Below are positions 1 through 8,394 of a stretch of DNA of 64,000 nucleotides, piece by piece. The position numbers and the translations under genes were made by a program. Positions within the stretch are counted from its first letter, which is position 1. Every line of letters starts with the position of its first letter. This DNA comes from Paenibacillus sp. FSL R5-0623 (GTDB taxonomy: Bacteria; Bacillota; Bacilli; Paenibacillales; Paenibacillaceae), in assembly GCF_037974265.1 (NCBI RefSeq), contig NZ_CP150233.1, forward strand, positions 1,736,001 to 1,800,000. The letters are read 5' to 3'. A model generated the notes under the pieces. The model saw only the letters and a program-made list of their open reading frames with translations. It did no database searches and had not been told where the DNA came from.

Positions 1-837
1 CCAATGGGCGACACGAAAAAGATCGATGTCACGTTGTTCATGGTGAATCCGGAAGGCTGGCTTGCTCCAGCGGTTACCGAAGGAACTCTGATTACGGATC
101 AGACTAACGGGCAGGTTGTGGTGGATCATAAGTTAGCTGAATCCGGTGTGACGATTGGTACCGTTCTGGTCGATCAAGCTTCGGGAATGGAGTGGACCGT
201 TGGCGGATTTGTACAAAATGAGTCTTTCAGTCACTCGCCGGTCGTGTTCCTGAATGAAGAAGAATGGCTTACGCTTCAAGGGGGTTCACGTACTACACAA
301 GGTTCGGCCGACACCAATGCCAATTCGCCGATATACAATGCCATTGCGGTAAAGGACGCGGGTGAGCAGGTGGACGGACTGAGTGCTGCAATGCCTAATA
401 CGGAAGTCATTACGAAGTCGGATGCCGTATCGGCTATTCCTGGATATAAGGAAGAGCAGGGATCGTTGCTCATGATGATCGCTTTTCTATATGTCATCTC
501 GGCGTTTGTGCTTGCGGTATTCTTCTATGTCATCACGATTCAGAAAACGAGTCAGTTCGGTATATTAAAAGCCATCGGAACGCGGAATGGATATCTGGCG
601 GGTAGTGTTTCGTTACAAGTATTCATTCTGTCGGTTGGCAGTTTGGTCATTAGCGTGCTGTTAGTTCGACTGTTTGAGTCCATCTTGCCAGCATCAATGC
701 CATTTCAATTAGGCTTATCCACGCTTGCCTTAACCTGCGTATTGTTCATCCTAATGTCTATGGCGGGTTCATTATTTTCAGTGTGGAAGGTTACCAAAAT
801 TGATGCGCTTGATGCGATTGGGAGGACAGCAGCATGA
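1..837 (+). CDS. ABC transporter permease, FtsX/MacB type (5' end outside window)
   Basis: The reading frame is open to the left edge, so the ATG at 4 need not be the true start and this is the C-terminal part of a larger permease. The visible part has an extracytoplasmic-looking domain (about residues 1-150) and three hydrophobic segments near residues 155-180, 198-225 and 237-265. This is the usual end of an FtsX-like permease, with the phrase GILKAIGT typical of the family after the first of these segments. The stop overlaps the start of the ATPase gene by ATGA, so the two are translationally coupled and presumably form one exporter or lipoprotein-type transporter. The substrate cannot be told. 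Confidence 0.85.
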   Translation, partial: PMGDTKKIDVTLFMVNPEGWLAPAVTEGTLITDQTNGQVVVDHKLAESGVTIGTVLVDQASGMEWTVGGFVQNESFSHSPVVFLNEEEWLTLQGGSRTTQGSADTNANSPIYNAIAVKDAGEQVDGLSAAMPNTEVITKSDAVSAIPGYKEEQGSLLMMIAFLYVISAFVLAVFFYVITIQKTSQFGILKAIGTRNGYLAGSVSLQVFILSVGSLVISVLLVRLFESILPASMPFQLGLSTLALTCVLFILMSMAGSLFSVWKVTKIDALDAIGRTAA

Positions 838-1511
838 GAAACCGATTGGTATTACAGGGAATTACACAGACCTTTGAAGATGGTGGCAGTAAACGGACGA
901 TTTTGGACAAGTTGGACCTTGAGGTTGCTGAAGGTGAACTTGTGGCTGTGATGGGGCCTTCCGGCTCGGGTAAAAGCACATTCCTGTCCATTGCTGGCGC
1001 ACTTCTTGAACCAACGGAAGGACAGGTTTTGCTGGACGGGGCTTCTATTATGGGCAAAAGCAAACAGGATATATCCGATATGCGGCTTCAGCAGCTTGGT
1101 TTTATATTTCAAAGTGCCAACCTCATTCCGTATTTGAAAGTAGAAGAACAACTCATGGTGGTCGCAAAGCTCGCCGGAACGGATAAAAATAAGGCGGAGA
1201 AGCGAGTGAATGAGCTGCTAGATACGGTAGGGTTGACCCATCGGCGGAAGGCGTATGCGGAGAAGCTATCTGGTGGGGAACGTCAGCGGGTCGCCATTGC
1301 ACGGGCGTTGATGAACGATCCGGCTGTCGTGCTCGCGGATGAACCAACAGCCAGTCTGGATGCGGAACGTGGGCTGGATATTGTAGGCATGATTGCACGG
1401 CTCGTGAAAGAGCAGGGCAAGAGTGCAGTGATGGTTACGCATGATGAGCGGATTTTGCCGCTCTGTAGCCGGGTTCTTTTTTTGGAAAAGGGAAAACTGG
1501 TGCAGCATTAG
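834..1511 (+). CDS. ABC transporter ATP-binding protein (LolD/MacB-like)
   Basis: A 225-residue ATPase with Walker A GPSGSGKS (41-48), Q-loop glutamine in FQSAN (93), signature LSGGERQ (145-151), Walker B VVLADE (165-170) and H-loop histidine in VTHDE (203). Length and motifs are those of the single-domain ATPases that partner FtsX-type permeases. It overlaps the upstream permease by four bases and so energises that transporter. The order permease then ATPase differs from the bceAB operon later in this window, so the two are separate systems. Confidence 0.93.
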   Translation: MRNRLVLQGITQTFEDGGSKRTILDKLDLEVAEGELVAVMGPSGSGKSTFLSIAGALLEPTEGQVLLDGASIMGKSKQDISDMRLQQLGFIFQSANLIPYLKVEEQLMVVAKLAGTDKNKAEKRVNELLDTVGLTHRRKAYAEKLSGGERQRVAIARALMNDPAVVLADEPTASLDAERGLDIVGMIARLVKEQGKSAVMVTHDERILPLCSRVLFLEKGKLVQH

Positions 1512-1599
1512 AAGGAGAATGGTCTGAAAGTCTGGAGACAATATTGATCCAAGGCTTAAGGGTAGAGAGTGTAAGATGAGGGTCACGTATTCCCGGTGG

Positions 1600-1620
1600 G
1601 AAGGTGGCCTTCTTTCTTTG
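1600..1620 (+). terminator. Weak hairpin after the ABC operon
   Basis: GAAGG and CCTTC pair around a three-base loop and are followed by a T-rich stretch (TTTCTTTG). The stem is only five pairs, so this is a possible, weak intrinsic terminator. Confidence 0.3.
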
Positions 1621-1669
1621 TTTGCGACTATAATTGGAAGAATAGTGAATTTTACATAGAGAGGAACAG

Positions 1670-2212
1670 ATGTGGATGAGCAGCTTAAATGCAGAACAAT
1701 TCCCGGCACTGAGTACGTCGATTCATTGGGGGATTATTGAGGCAGAGTTCAGATTAAACGACATCGTGGATGAAAAGCTGGTGAGTAATATTAGCATCAT
1801 TCCATTTGTCGGGGATCAATGTGTTGTTTTCCAACTGGATAATGGAGACTGGGAGCTGCCTGGAGGCACGCTTGAAGCAGGTGAGCAGTATATGGATGGA
1901 CTGGAACGCGAACTGATGGAGGAACTTGGGGCAGAAATGCGGTCCTATCAGATTTTTGGTCAATTCCACTGTACATCCAGTGCGTTGGAACCGTATCGAC
2001 CGCATATCCCGCATCCCCATTTTGTGCGAATCATCGGGTATGGAGACGTTGAACTTGTCGGTGATCCGCTGAATCCGGAGGATGGCGAGCAGGTGGTTGC
2101 GGTGGAAGTGGTAGAGATTGATGAGGCGATCCGAAGATTCCAGGAACAGAACAGACATGACATTGCAGAGATGTACAAACTGGCTCATATGCTGCGAGAA
2201 GAAGCTAAATAG
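1670..2212 (+). CDS. Nudix hydrolase
   Basis: A 180-residue protein with a complete Nudix box at residues 66-88 (G-x5-E-x7-RELMEELGA). This is the magnesium-binding site used to hydrolyse nucleoside diphosphates linked to another moiety. The box sits in the middle of the chain after a short N-terminal extension. A GAGGAACAG ribosome site precedes the ATG at 1670. The gene stands alone and the substrate cannot be predicted. It is one of four Nudix genes in the window, and they are not close copies of one another. Confidence 0.85.
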   Translation: MWMSSLNAEQFPALSTSIHWGIIEAEFRLNDIVDEKLVSNISIIPFVGDQCVVFQLDNGDWELPGGTLEAGEQYMDGLERELMEELGAEMRSYQIFGQFHCTSSALEPYRPHIPHPHFVRIIGYGDVELVGDPLNPEDGEQVVAVEVVEIDEAIRRFQEQNRHDIAEMYKLAHMLREEAK

Positions 2213-2298
2213 TATTTTTATAAATTAGAACAAGCATGATTCTGAACAAAAAAAGGGTAACCACGTATTAAATAAACTTTGCCTTGGGAGTGATATCA

Positions 2299-2892
2299 AT
2301 GCAGGAACTTTTTAAGAAGATCATCAAAACAGACGTCAAACCCGTATTTGCCAAACACGGCTATTCGAAGAAAAATCTGAATTTCTACAAAGCGGATGGA
2401 AACCTCGCATATAAGTTCAACATTCAAAGAGCAAAGTATAACACCAGTAGTCAAGTTCAGTTTTATGTTAATTGTGGTGTTCATTCCACCGAACTTGCGG
2501 AGTTGCATTCCGTTGGATTGAATGGAGACATATTGGAGTTCATATCTCATTTTACCTGCCGAATCAGAGAAATAGCCCCTGCCGCTCCGGCCCACTATAC
2601 CTTAACGCCTGATATCGATCCAGACGCTTTATCGAAAGAACTGGTGTCACATTTGGAAGAGGGCATGTCATTCCTACACTCGCTAACAGGGGCCAGAGAT
2701 ATAGTCCATTATTATATGGACAAGACAGCGCTACATTTAAGCGAAGTAACCTTCCGCTTCCTGCTAAAAGCCGGCGATACGAAAGAAGCCAAGCATTATT
2801 TAGAACAGCTTCACTCCAAATACGGAGCCGAAAAGCGCTGGACGATATTAGAAAAGAAATATGCAGCCGTTTTTGCCGAATATGGATTATAG
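2299..2892 (+). CDS. DUF4304 domain protein
   Basis: The N-terminal half (MQELFKKIIKTDVKPVFAKHGYSKK, about residues 1-120 in all) has the pattern of DUF4304, a family of unknown function. In that family an FKKxxKxxxKPxFKxxGF-like start is followed by a beta-rich domain with IQ and NxGV motifs. The ATG at 2299 is preferred over the in-frame TTG at 2284 because GGGAG at 2286-2290 is correctly spaced for it. The C-terminal half is helical. No function is known. Confidence 0.7.
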   Translation: MQELFKKIIKTDVKPVFAKHGYSKKNLNFYKADGNLAYKFNIQRAKYNTSSQVQFYVNCGVHSTELAELHSVGLNGDILEFISHFTCRIREIAPAAPAHYTLTPDIDPDALSKELVSHLEEGMSFLHSLTGARDIVHYYMDKTALHLSEVTFRFLLKAGDTKEAKHYLEQLHSKYGAEKRWTILEKKYAAVFAEYGL

Positions 2893-2934
2893 GCTTTGCT
2901 CCAGACAAATAGCCAAAATGAGAGGGGATAACAT

Positions 2935-3942
2935 ATGAACGATACTCAATATAATTTAAATTTTGAGAAACTGTGTAATGAATTACAGCTTGGTGATTTG
3001 ATTAGTTCGCCCAAACCGATTTCAGGTGGACTTCTTCATCGAATGTACGCCATTGAAACCACGCAAGCTAATTATGCCATTAAGGCATTGAATCCCCAGA
3101 TAATGATAAGACCTACTGCTGTGCAAAATTATATTGATTCAGAAAAAATAGCAAACGTGGCAGCTGAACATATCCCTGCTCAACCTGCAAAAATGTTAAA
3201 GGGTACTTCTATGCATAACATTGATAATCAATTCTATCTAATATTTGATTGGATTGAGGGTCAATGTTTGGAACAAGATGAAGTTACGATCAATAACAGT
3301 TCTCTGATAGGAACGATCCTTGCAGATATCCATAAAACGGATTTTAGACAACTAGAATTGGATAGTTCACAGGCGACTAATTCTAAAAAAATAGATTGGA
3401 TGTTTTATCTGAACAAAGGAAAAAATGAGAATTCGGAATGGATTGAGATTTTGAATTCCAGTATGGATAAGCTGTATGAGTGGAGCATGAAAGCTAAGAA
3501 TTCATCTTCAATGCTAGCATCCAATAATGTTATTAGTCACAGAGATCTGGAGCCTAAGAATGTGATGTGGAGACAAGACATACCTATTATTATAGATTGG
3601 GAATCGGCAGGTTATATTAATCCGATGCATGATCTGGTAGAAACAGCTGTGTATTGGTCAGTAGATAGCTCTGGAAGTATAAACGAGGAAAAGTTCTTAG
3701 CTTTTATAGCTGGATATAAGAAGCGAGTGGGGAGTCTAACAGCCAATTGGGAAGTGGTTCTGGATATTGGTTTTGCTGGAAAGTTGGACTGGCTCGAGTA
3801 TAGCCTTAAACGGTCACTGTGGATTGAATGTACGGACATAGAGGAACAGTTATTAGGAACATCACAAGTCATTAGAACTTTAGAGGCTTTGAAACAATAC
3901 GAGAATATGATTTCAGATATTAAGAACTGGTTGAATACTTAA
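2935..3942 (+). CDS. Phosphotransferase, aminoglycoside phosphotransferase (APH) fold
   Basis: A 335-residue kinase-like protein. It has the catalytic loop HRDLEPKN near residue 202 and the metal-binding IIDWE near residue 221, which together define the APH/choline kinase superfamily. An N-terminal ATP lobe precedes them (YAIKAL near 43-48, holding the nucleotide lysine). GAGGGG lies just before the ATG. Such genes in Gram-positive soil bacteria may phosphorylate antibiotics, sugars or homoserine-like substrates, and the sequence does not decide between these. It lies between unrelated genes, each with its own ribosome site. Confidence 0.85.
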   Translation: MNDTQYNLNFEKLCNELQLGDLISSPKPISGGLLHRMYAIETTQANYAIKALNPQIMIRPTAVQNYIDSEKIANVAAEHIPAQPAKMLKGTSMHNIDNQFYLIFDWIEGQCLEQDEVTINNSSLIGTILADIHKTDFRQLELDSSQATNSKKIDWMFYLNKGKNENSEWIEILNSSMDKLYEWSMKAKNSSSMLASNNVISHRDLEPKNVMWRQDIPIIIDWESAGYINPMHDLVETAVYWSVDSSGSINEEKFLAFIAGYKKRVGSLTANWEVVLDIGFAGKLDWLEYSLKRSLWIECTDIEEQLLGTSQVIRTLEALKQYENMISDIKNWLNT

Positions 3943-3961
3943 TCCAGGAGGGGATGCCCAT

Positions 3962-4255
3962 ATGGCAAACGATAAAGGAACACTCAGAACATGCGAACAA
4001 GGACATTCATATTATAAAAAAAGTGATTGCCCAACCTGTCCGACGTGCGAAGCTGAAAGTAAACCGACAGATGGATTTCTAGCCTTGCTGTCAGCTCCCG
4101 CCAGACGTGCCTTGGAGAATGAAGGCATTGCGACATTACTGCAACTTGCGGATTACACAGAGAAAGAAATCCTGAAGCTGCACGGAATCGGACCATCTGC
4201 CATGCCTAAACTTCGAAACGCATTGGAAGAAGAGGGATTGTCTTTCAAGAAATAA
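3962..4255 (+). CDS. Small protein with Cys cluster and RNA polymerase alpha-CTD-like helix-hairpin-helix domain
   Basis: A 97-residue protein. Residues 10-32 contain C-x3-H then C-x2-C-x2-C (CEQGH, CPTCPTC), a likely metal-binding knuckle. Residues 45-95 resemble the C-terminal domain of RNA polymerase alpha: AxRALENxGIxTLxQLxxYTExEILKLHGIGP is the helix-hairpin-helix signature of that DNA-binding domain. It is much too short to be an alpha subunit. A GGAGGGG site lies 5' of the ATG. It could bind DNA or compete with alpha-CTD contacts, but this is inference. Confidence 0.7.
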   Translation: MANDKGTLRTCEQGHSYYKKSDCPTCPTCEAESKPTDGFLALLSAPARRALENEGIATLLQLADYTEKEILKLHGIGPSAMPKLRNALEEEGLSFKK

Positions 4256-4274
4256 CCCTCTTCACTTCTTTCCT

Positions 4275-5225
4275 TTAATCCAAACCAGAAGCAGAAGTAA
4301 TCTCATCCATCGTTACCCGATACAACAAGTTACCTTCACTAAGTAGCAGACGATGTTGACGAAAATCCTGCCGTACCTGCTTGAAGGGCTGATCATCTTC
4401 ATTTAATAAATCAATCTTCTGCCCCTTGCTTAATCTTTCGGGCTTCTCCATTTTCTTAAGTACAAACGTACCATGTTTACCGTATCCGGCATCGAACAAG
4501 AAATGATAACCATCTGTACTGAAGCCGGAGGAACCGGAGATGTTCGGGTTCATGAATTTAACGTTGGCTTCGCTGGTACCCCCTGTGATACAACCAAGTT
4601 CAAAATCGGTATAGAAGTAGAACCAGACCTGGTTATCATTTACGACATTGAGTGCGTAACAATCCGCAATGTCTGCTGCATGGTTTTCGTACACTTTATT
4701 ACCGTGCTTATCCCAGGCCAACAGACCGCTTGATCCAATCGGATCGCTCCATCCGTAGGTACCAAAAACCCCTTCATCGAAGTAACTGGTCCAGATCGTT
4801 CCCTTCTCTGTGACCTGTACACTTTGGATACCGTCTCCCAACAGAAACTCGCGAATTGTATTTCCGTCTAAATCACACACTTTGGCATTCAGATCAAACT
4901 GTTCATTTCCGTAATTCGTACAGCGCGCTCCGACGAGTAGCAGGTGATCATGCAATGGTTGTACGTAATGATAATTGAACGTCTGTCCCCAGATGACAAC
5001 TTCCTCGATATTTTGATCTGTCACAATGAGAACTTTGTACGTATAGCTTTGCTTCAATTTACTCTGAACGAACATACCTCGTTTTCTTTCGGGGATCTGA
5101 TTCATCAGCAGCACATAGACAAGGCCATCACCGCCCCACTGGGTGGAAACGATATCGAAGCCCTCGACATAATTTGAAATGTCGGCAAAAGGCAAAAGTT
5201 TTACTTTGGGATTGGGCATATCCAT
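4275..5225 (-). CDS. Hypothetical protein, possible beta-propeller
   Basis: A 316-residue soluble protein without signal peptide or membrane segment. It is rich in aromatic residues and short repeated beta-strand patterns (for example GTIWTSYFDEGVFG, and VWFYFYTDF in the second half), as in WD/NHL-like propellers. GGAGGGG precedes the ATG on the minus strand. It converges on the alpha-CTD-like gene with only 19 bases between the stops. I do not recognise the family, so its function is unknown. Confidence 0.65.
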   Translation of the reverse strand: MDMPNPKVKLLPFADISNYVEGFDIVSTQWGGDGLVYVLLMNQIPERKRGMFVQSKLKQSYTYKVLIVTDQNIEEVVIWGQTFNYHYVQPLHDHLLLVGARCTNYGNEQFDLNAKVCDLDGNTIREFLLGDGIQSVQVTEKGTIWTSYFDEGVFGTYGWSDPIGSSGLLAWDKHGNKVYENHAADIADCYALNVVNDNQVWFYFYTDFELGCITGGTSEANVKFMNPNISGSSGFSTDGYHFLFDAGYGKHGTFVLKKMEKPERLSKGQKIDLLNEDDQPFKQVRQDFRQHRLLLSEGNLLYRVTMDEITSASGLD

Positions 5226-5577
5226 AACCCCTCCTTTTTACTCGAATGCAGAGTCACCACCCGCATCTGTATAAGAGGATTATGACATACGCGTACTTTG
5301 CTGAACATGGCGGAAGTATAGCGAAAGCCTTATTTGGTTTTTACAGTGTATGAGTATGATTTGAAATGGCTGCTTCGTCCTTGACATATGTAGTACAATA
5401 AGGAAGTTGTGTAAAATTCCATATAATAGGAAGGCGGAGAGATCGCTATAAGGAGAGTATGAAAATACATACAACGCTCGTGAAGTAAGGGGTGAGAATC
5501 ACCCATAGGTTCAATGTGCAATATTAAGATGAAGACTCATCTCAGAAAAACAAAACTGGCTAAGGAAGTGTTACGAA
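5226..5577 (+). other. 352-base gene-free stretch with a small hairpin leader
   Basis: This lies between the divergent 4275-5225 gene and the DUF2569 gene. It holds TTGACA (5381-5386), TACAAT (5394-5399) and TATAAT (5422-5427) hexamers, none spaced as a clean sigma-A pair. A perfect 6-bp hairpin with a three-base loop lies at 5490-5504 (GGGTGA-GAA-TCACCC). No credible coding sequence is seen. It most likely carries the promoter and a long leader of the DUF2569 gene. Confidence 0.4.
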
Positions 5578-6084
5578 ATGGAACCACATATTCAAGAGCA
5601 AAAGGCAGATTACCGTCCACTAGGCGTCTCGGGATTGGGTGGTTGGCTGATTCTCATCCAGATTGGATTATTTCTAACGGTAATACTGCTTGTAGTGCAA
5701 TTATTTCAACAGATAATACCCACATTCACAACGGAGACTTGGGAAATGCTAACCTCCAAACAATCCGACTACTATCACCCGTTATGGGGTCCGGTACTTA
5801 TTTTTGAGATGGTGTACAATACGCTGTTTCTATTATTCAGCGTCTACACAATTTTTGCGTTTTATAGCAAGAAGGCAATATTACCCCGTCTGATGATCAT
5901 ATTCTATGGTCTCAGTCTAGCTGTTGGTATCATTGATTACCTATTATTACTCCAGATTCCGTTAGCAAAAGAATTGGAAGATGGAAGCTCGATCAGAGAA
6001 ATTGCTAAATCTGTGATCACTTGTGCCATCTGGATTCCTTATTTTATCAAATCCGAGCGAGTTCATAACACATTTGTAAGATAA
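5578..6084 (+). CDS. DUF2569 family membrane protein
   Basis: A 168-residue protein with four hydrophobic segments (about 22-45, 70-97, 101-123 and 140-156). It starts with the GLGGWLxLxQIGL pattern and ends with IPYFIKSERVHNTFVR, both characteristic of DUF2569 (YdgK-like) inner membrane proteins of unknown function. A weak GGAAGTG-like site precedes the ATG at 5578. It is a single gene followed by its own terminator. Confidence 0.75.
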   Translation: MEPHIQEQKADYRPLGVSGLGGWLILIQIGLFLTVILLVVQLFQQIIPTFTTETWEMLTSKQSDYYHPLWGPVLIFEMVYNTLFLLFSVYTIFAFYSKKAILPRLMIIFYGLSLAVGIIDYLLLLQIPLAKELEDGSSIREIAKSVITCAIWIPYFIKSERVHNTFVR

Positions 6085-6101
6085 GTGGTAAGCAGGAAAT
6101 G

Positions 6102-6145
6102 CCCGATCTTGGTAGAAGCTATCTGAGGTCGGGTTTATTTTATAT
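6102..6145 (+). terminator. Intrinsic terminator after the DUF2569 gene
   Basis: CCCGATCT pairs with AGGTCGGG (one wobble pair) around a 16-base loop, followed by TTTATTTTAT. Confidence 0.7.
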
Positions 6146-6209
6146 ATGCCGGGCTGTCATACAGTGTAAAGGATATTGTTCATTATAGAAGTGAAAAGGA
6201 GGAGAGATC

Positions 6210-6833
6210 TTGAAAATTTACCTGGTAAGGCATGGGATGGATGAGGGAGGGTATCGAGGCGGATGGAGCGATCGTGGACTTACGGAGCAGGGAATCAATC
6301 AATCCAGGAAACTGGGAGAGCATTTGCATCATCATGCTGAGGAGTACAACATACATACGATTATTAGCAGTGATCTGCCTCGTGCAGTACAGACTACACG
6401 GGAAATGGAGAAGAAATTAAACATGCAGGCTAGCTTAATGAAAGATTGGCGGGAGATGAATAACGGAGATTTGGCAGGCATGCTACATAAGGATGCTGAA
6501 GTGAATTACCCAGGGGTCTATTTCAACACTCTTGAGATGGACACCCCGTTTCCGGGAGGAGAAAGTCCAAGGGATTTTTATAACCGGATAAGCACAGCTT
6601 TTGAGAGTCTTTTCAGAGGTTTAGAGGAGCAGACAATCAAATCCAATGTTCTATTAATTACTCATGGCGGAGTGATTAACATCCTGTATTATCTGCTTGA
6701 GAAGAGGGAATGGAGTAATAAGTCCAGCTTTTATCCCATGGACAACACCAGTGTACATACCGTTGAAAAGGGAAGGCATGGTTGGAAACTTAGCAGTTCA
6801 AATGTGTTAAGTCATCTATCTAAATTGAACTAA
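6210..6833 (+). CDS. Histidine phosphatase family protein
   Basis: A 207-residue member of the phosphoglycerate-mutase-like superfamily. The phosphate-accepting RHG motif is at residues 7-9, the second catalytic histidine is in LITHGG (152), and an acidic residue lies in the EMNNGDLAG loop (about 82). The TTG start at 6210 is supported by AAGGAGGAGAG immediately upstream and by the RHG motif falling at the usual distance from the N terminus. It probably acts as a phosphatase on a small substrate. Repeat element A begins four bases after its stop. Confidence 0.88.
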   Translation: MKIYLVRHGMDEGGYRGGWSDRGLTEQGINQSRKLGEHLHHHAEEYNIHTIISSDLPRAVQTTREMEKKLNMQASLMKDWREMNNGDLAGMLHKDAEVNYPGVYFNTLEMDTPFPGGESPRDFYNRISTAFESLFRGLEEQTIKSNVLLITHGGVINILYYLLEKREWSNKSSFYPMDNTSVHTVEKGRHGWKLSSSNVLSHLSKLN

Positions 6834-6836
6834 ACA

Positions 6837-6983
6837 TTTACACAAAACGGAGAGGACAGAAAGGACCTGAAGAAGCAGCGCGTTCGCCTTTATTCCCGGA
6901 TTTCCCCTTTATAAGAGGAATCAAAAAATCTGGGGATAACAGCGATTGGAAGGTTGTTCTGTCATCGGAGTGTACATTGTAAA
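6837..6983 (+). ncRNA. Structured repeat element, copy A (candidate RNA leader)
   Basis: First of three related ~150-nt elements. Closing stem P1 pairs TTTACA (6837-6842) with TGTAAA (6978-6983). P2 pairs GACAGAA (6855-6861) with TTCTGTC (6957-6963). P4 pairs CCCGGATTT (6895-6903) with AAATCTGGG (6926-6934) and encloses a C-rich/G-rich tip hairpin. The conserved core after P4 reads GATAACAGCGATTGGAAG. The element ends 67 bases before the PdxH-like gene and has the same orientation. No open frame is shared among copies. I do not recognise it as a known riboswitch. Confidence 0.6.
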
Positions 6984-7050
6984 TATTCTTTAGTTCAATT
7001 TATATAGATTAGTTGTTTTTCCATGTTAAAGAGAAGATGGAGGCGATGAC

Positions 7051-7707
7051 ATGAGCGAACAACCAATTGAACTGCTGCAACGTTTAAAATCTTTATCTGG
7101 TCCATTTCCAACGTGGGATATGGGGCAGTTGCCAGAGCAGCCCGGGAAGTTATTTTTGGATTGGTTGAGATTGGCGGTTGAGAATGAAGTGAAAGAACCT
7201 CATGCCATGACGATCTCTACCGTGGATCACGACGGTTATCCTGATGCGAGAGTGTTGATTTTGAAAAACGTAATCGACGAAACGTTTTATTTTGCCTCCA
7301 GTTCGGAGAGTCGCAAAGGGCAGCAGTTGAAGGAGAATTCTCATGTCGCTCTGACATTCTACTGGCCTTCCCTTGGAAGACAGATTCGGATAAGGGGAAT
7401 TGCCGAAGATCGGGGAGATGAAGCGGGTGCTGATGATTTCCGCAAACGTTCAGCTGGAGCAAGAGCAGTTGCTATGACAGGGCATCAGAGTGAGGTTTTG
7501 GATAGCGAGGAAGTACTGAATAGTTCCATTGAAGATCAGAAGGAAAAGATAAGACGTGACCCCAGTGTTGTTACACTTCATTGGCGTTTATACGCCGTGA
7601 ATGCACAAGAGGTGGAGTTTTGGCAGGGAGATTCGGAGCGCAAGCATGTACGAGTCCAATATGTAAAGCAAGATGGGCAGTGGAAGACACGCAGATTGTG
7701 GCCTTAA
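7051..7707 (+). CDS. pdxH: Pyridoxine/pyridoxamine 5'-phosphate oxidase-like flavoprotein
   Basis: A 218-residue protein of the PdxH family, whose members oxidise pyridoxine or pyridoxamine phosphate to pyridoxal phosphate using FMN. Typical blocks are present: EPHAMTISTVDHDGYPDARVLILKN (FMN-binding barrel start), SRKGQQLKEN, ALTFYWPSLGRQIRIRG, and a C-terminal WKTRRLWP. The canonical end is RLxP with Ala, so Trp at the third position is a variation. Many Bacilli make pyridoxal phosphate by PdxST, so this may be a salvage enzyme. GGAGGCG precedes the ATG. It lies directly downstream of repeat element A. Confidence 0.85.
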   Translation: MSEQPIELLQRLKSLSGPFPTWDMGQLPEQPGKLFLDWLRLAVENEVKEPHAMTISTVDHDGYPDARVLILKNVIDETFYFASSSESRKGQQLKENSHVALTFYWPSLGRQIRIRGIAEDRGDEAGADDFRKRSAGARAVAMTGHQSEVLDSEEVLNSSIEDQKEKIRRDPSVVTLHWRLYAVNAQEVEFWQGDSERKHVRVQYVKQDGQWKTRRLWP

Positions 7708-7788
7708 TTTTAGAGCAAATGAGTTAGGCAACATGCACCGAACGGCTGAGTGTTTCTTTTTCCTAACAATCTGAGGGAGGATAAATCT

Positions 7789-8364
7789 ATGAAAAAGATT
7801 GAAAGTTTCTTCGAACCATTTCCCGTGTTGGAAACCGAACGGACGTTACTCCGACCTCTTACCTATGATGATCTGGAGGATATGTACAGTTACTGCGTTG
7901 TACCTGCTGTATCGGAGTTCACCACCTGGGATGCGCATCAGAGCAAAGAAGACACCAAAGCTTTTTTAGATTTTGTCATGAGTCGCTATGAGACGGATCT
8001 AATAGGCCCATGGGGGATTGAAGATAAACACACCAAGAGGCTGATTGGTAGTTGTAACTATCTAGGGTGTGACAGCGATAACAGGAGAGTTGAACTGGGA
8101 TATGTGTTATCTGATCAATTTTGGAATCAGGGCTACATGACCGAGGTAGTGAAACGAATCATCCAATTTGGATTTGACGAAATGGGGCTCGAGCGAATCC
8201 AGGCCAGATGTTTAGTGGAAAACACAGGTTCTGCCAAGGTCATGGAGAAGGCAGGCATGCAATTCGAAGGTGTGCTGAGGAAATACATGAAGGTAAAAAA
8301 TGAACTTCAGGATCTGAAGATGTATGCTATCGTAAAAGAAGACTTCTATACTCGTGTTAAATAA
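7789..8364 (+). CDS. GNAT acetyltransferase, RimJ/RimL type
   Basis: A 191-residue N-acetyltransferase. It opens LETERTLLRPLTYDDLEDM, which is diagnostic of the RimJ/RimL/SpeG-like branch. It has the acetyl-CoA loop region VELGYVLSDQFWNQGYMTE and the VENTGSAKVMEKAGMQFEGVLR motif near the C terminus. The ATG at 7789 follows GAGGGAGG at the right spacing, so a longer upstream reading is not needed. Substrate may be a protein N terminus or a small amine. Confidence 0.9.
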   Translation: MKKIESFFEPFPVLETERTLLRPLTYDDLEDMYSYCVVPAVSEFTTWDAHQSKEDTKAFLDFVMSRYETDLIGPWGIEDKHTKRLIGSCNYLGCDSDNRRVELGYVLSDQFWNQGYMTEVVKRIIQFGFDEMGLERIQARCLVENTGSAKVMEKAGMQFEGVLRKYMKVKNELQDLKMYAIVKEDFYTRVK

Positions 8365-8394
8365 AGAACATGTTTTGGGAAAGGGCGAGCGAGG

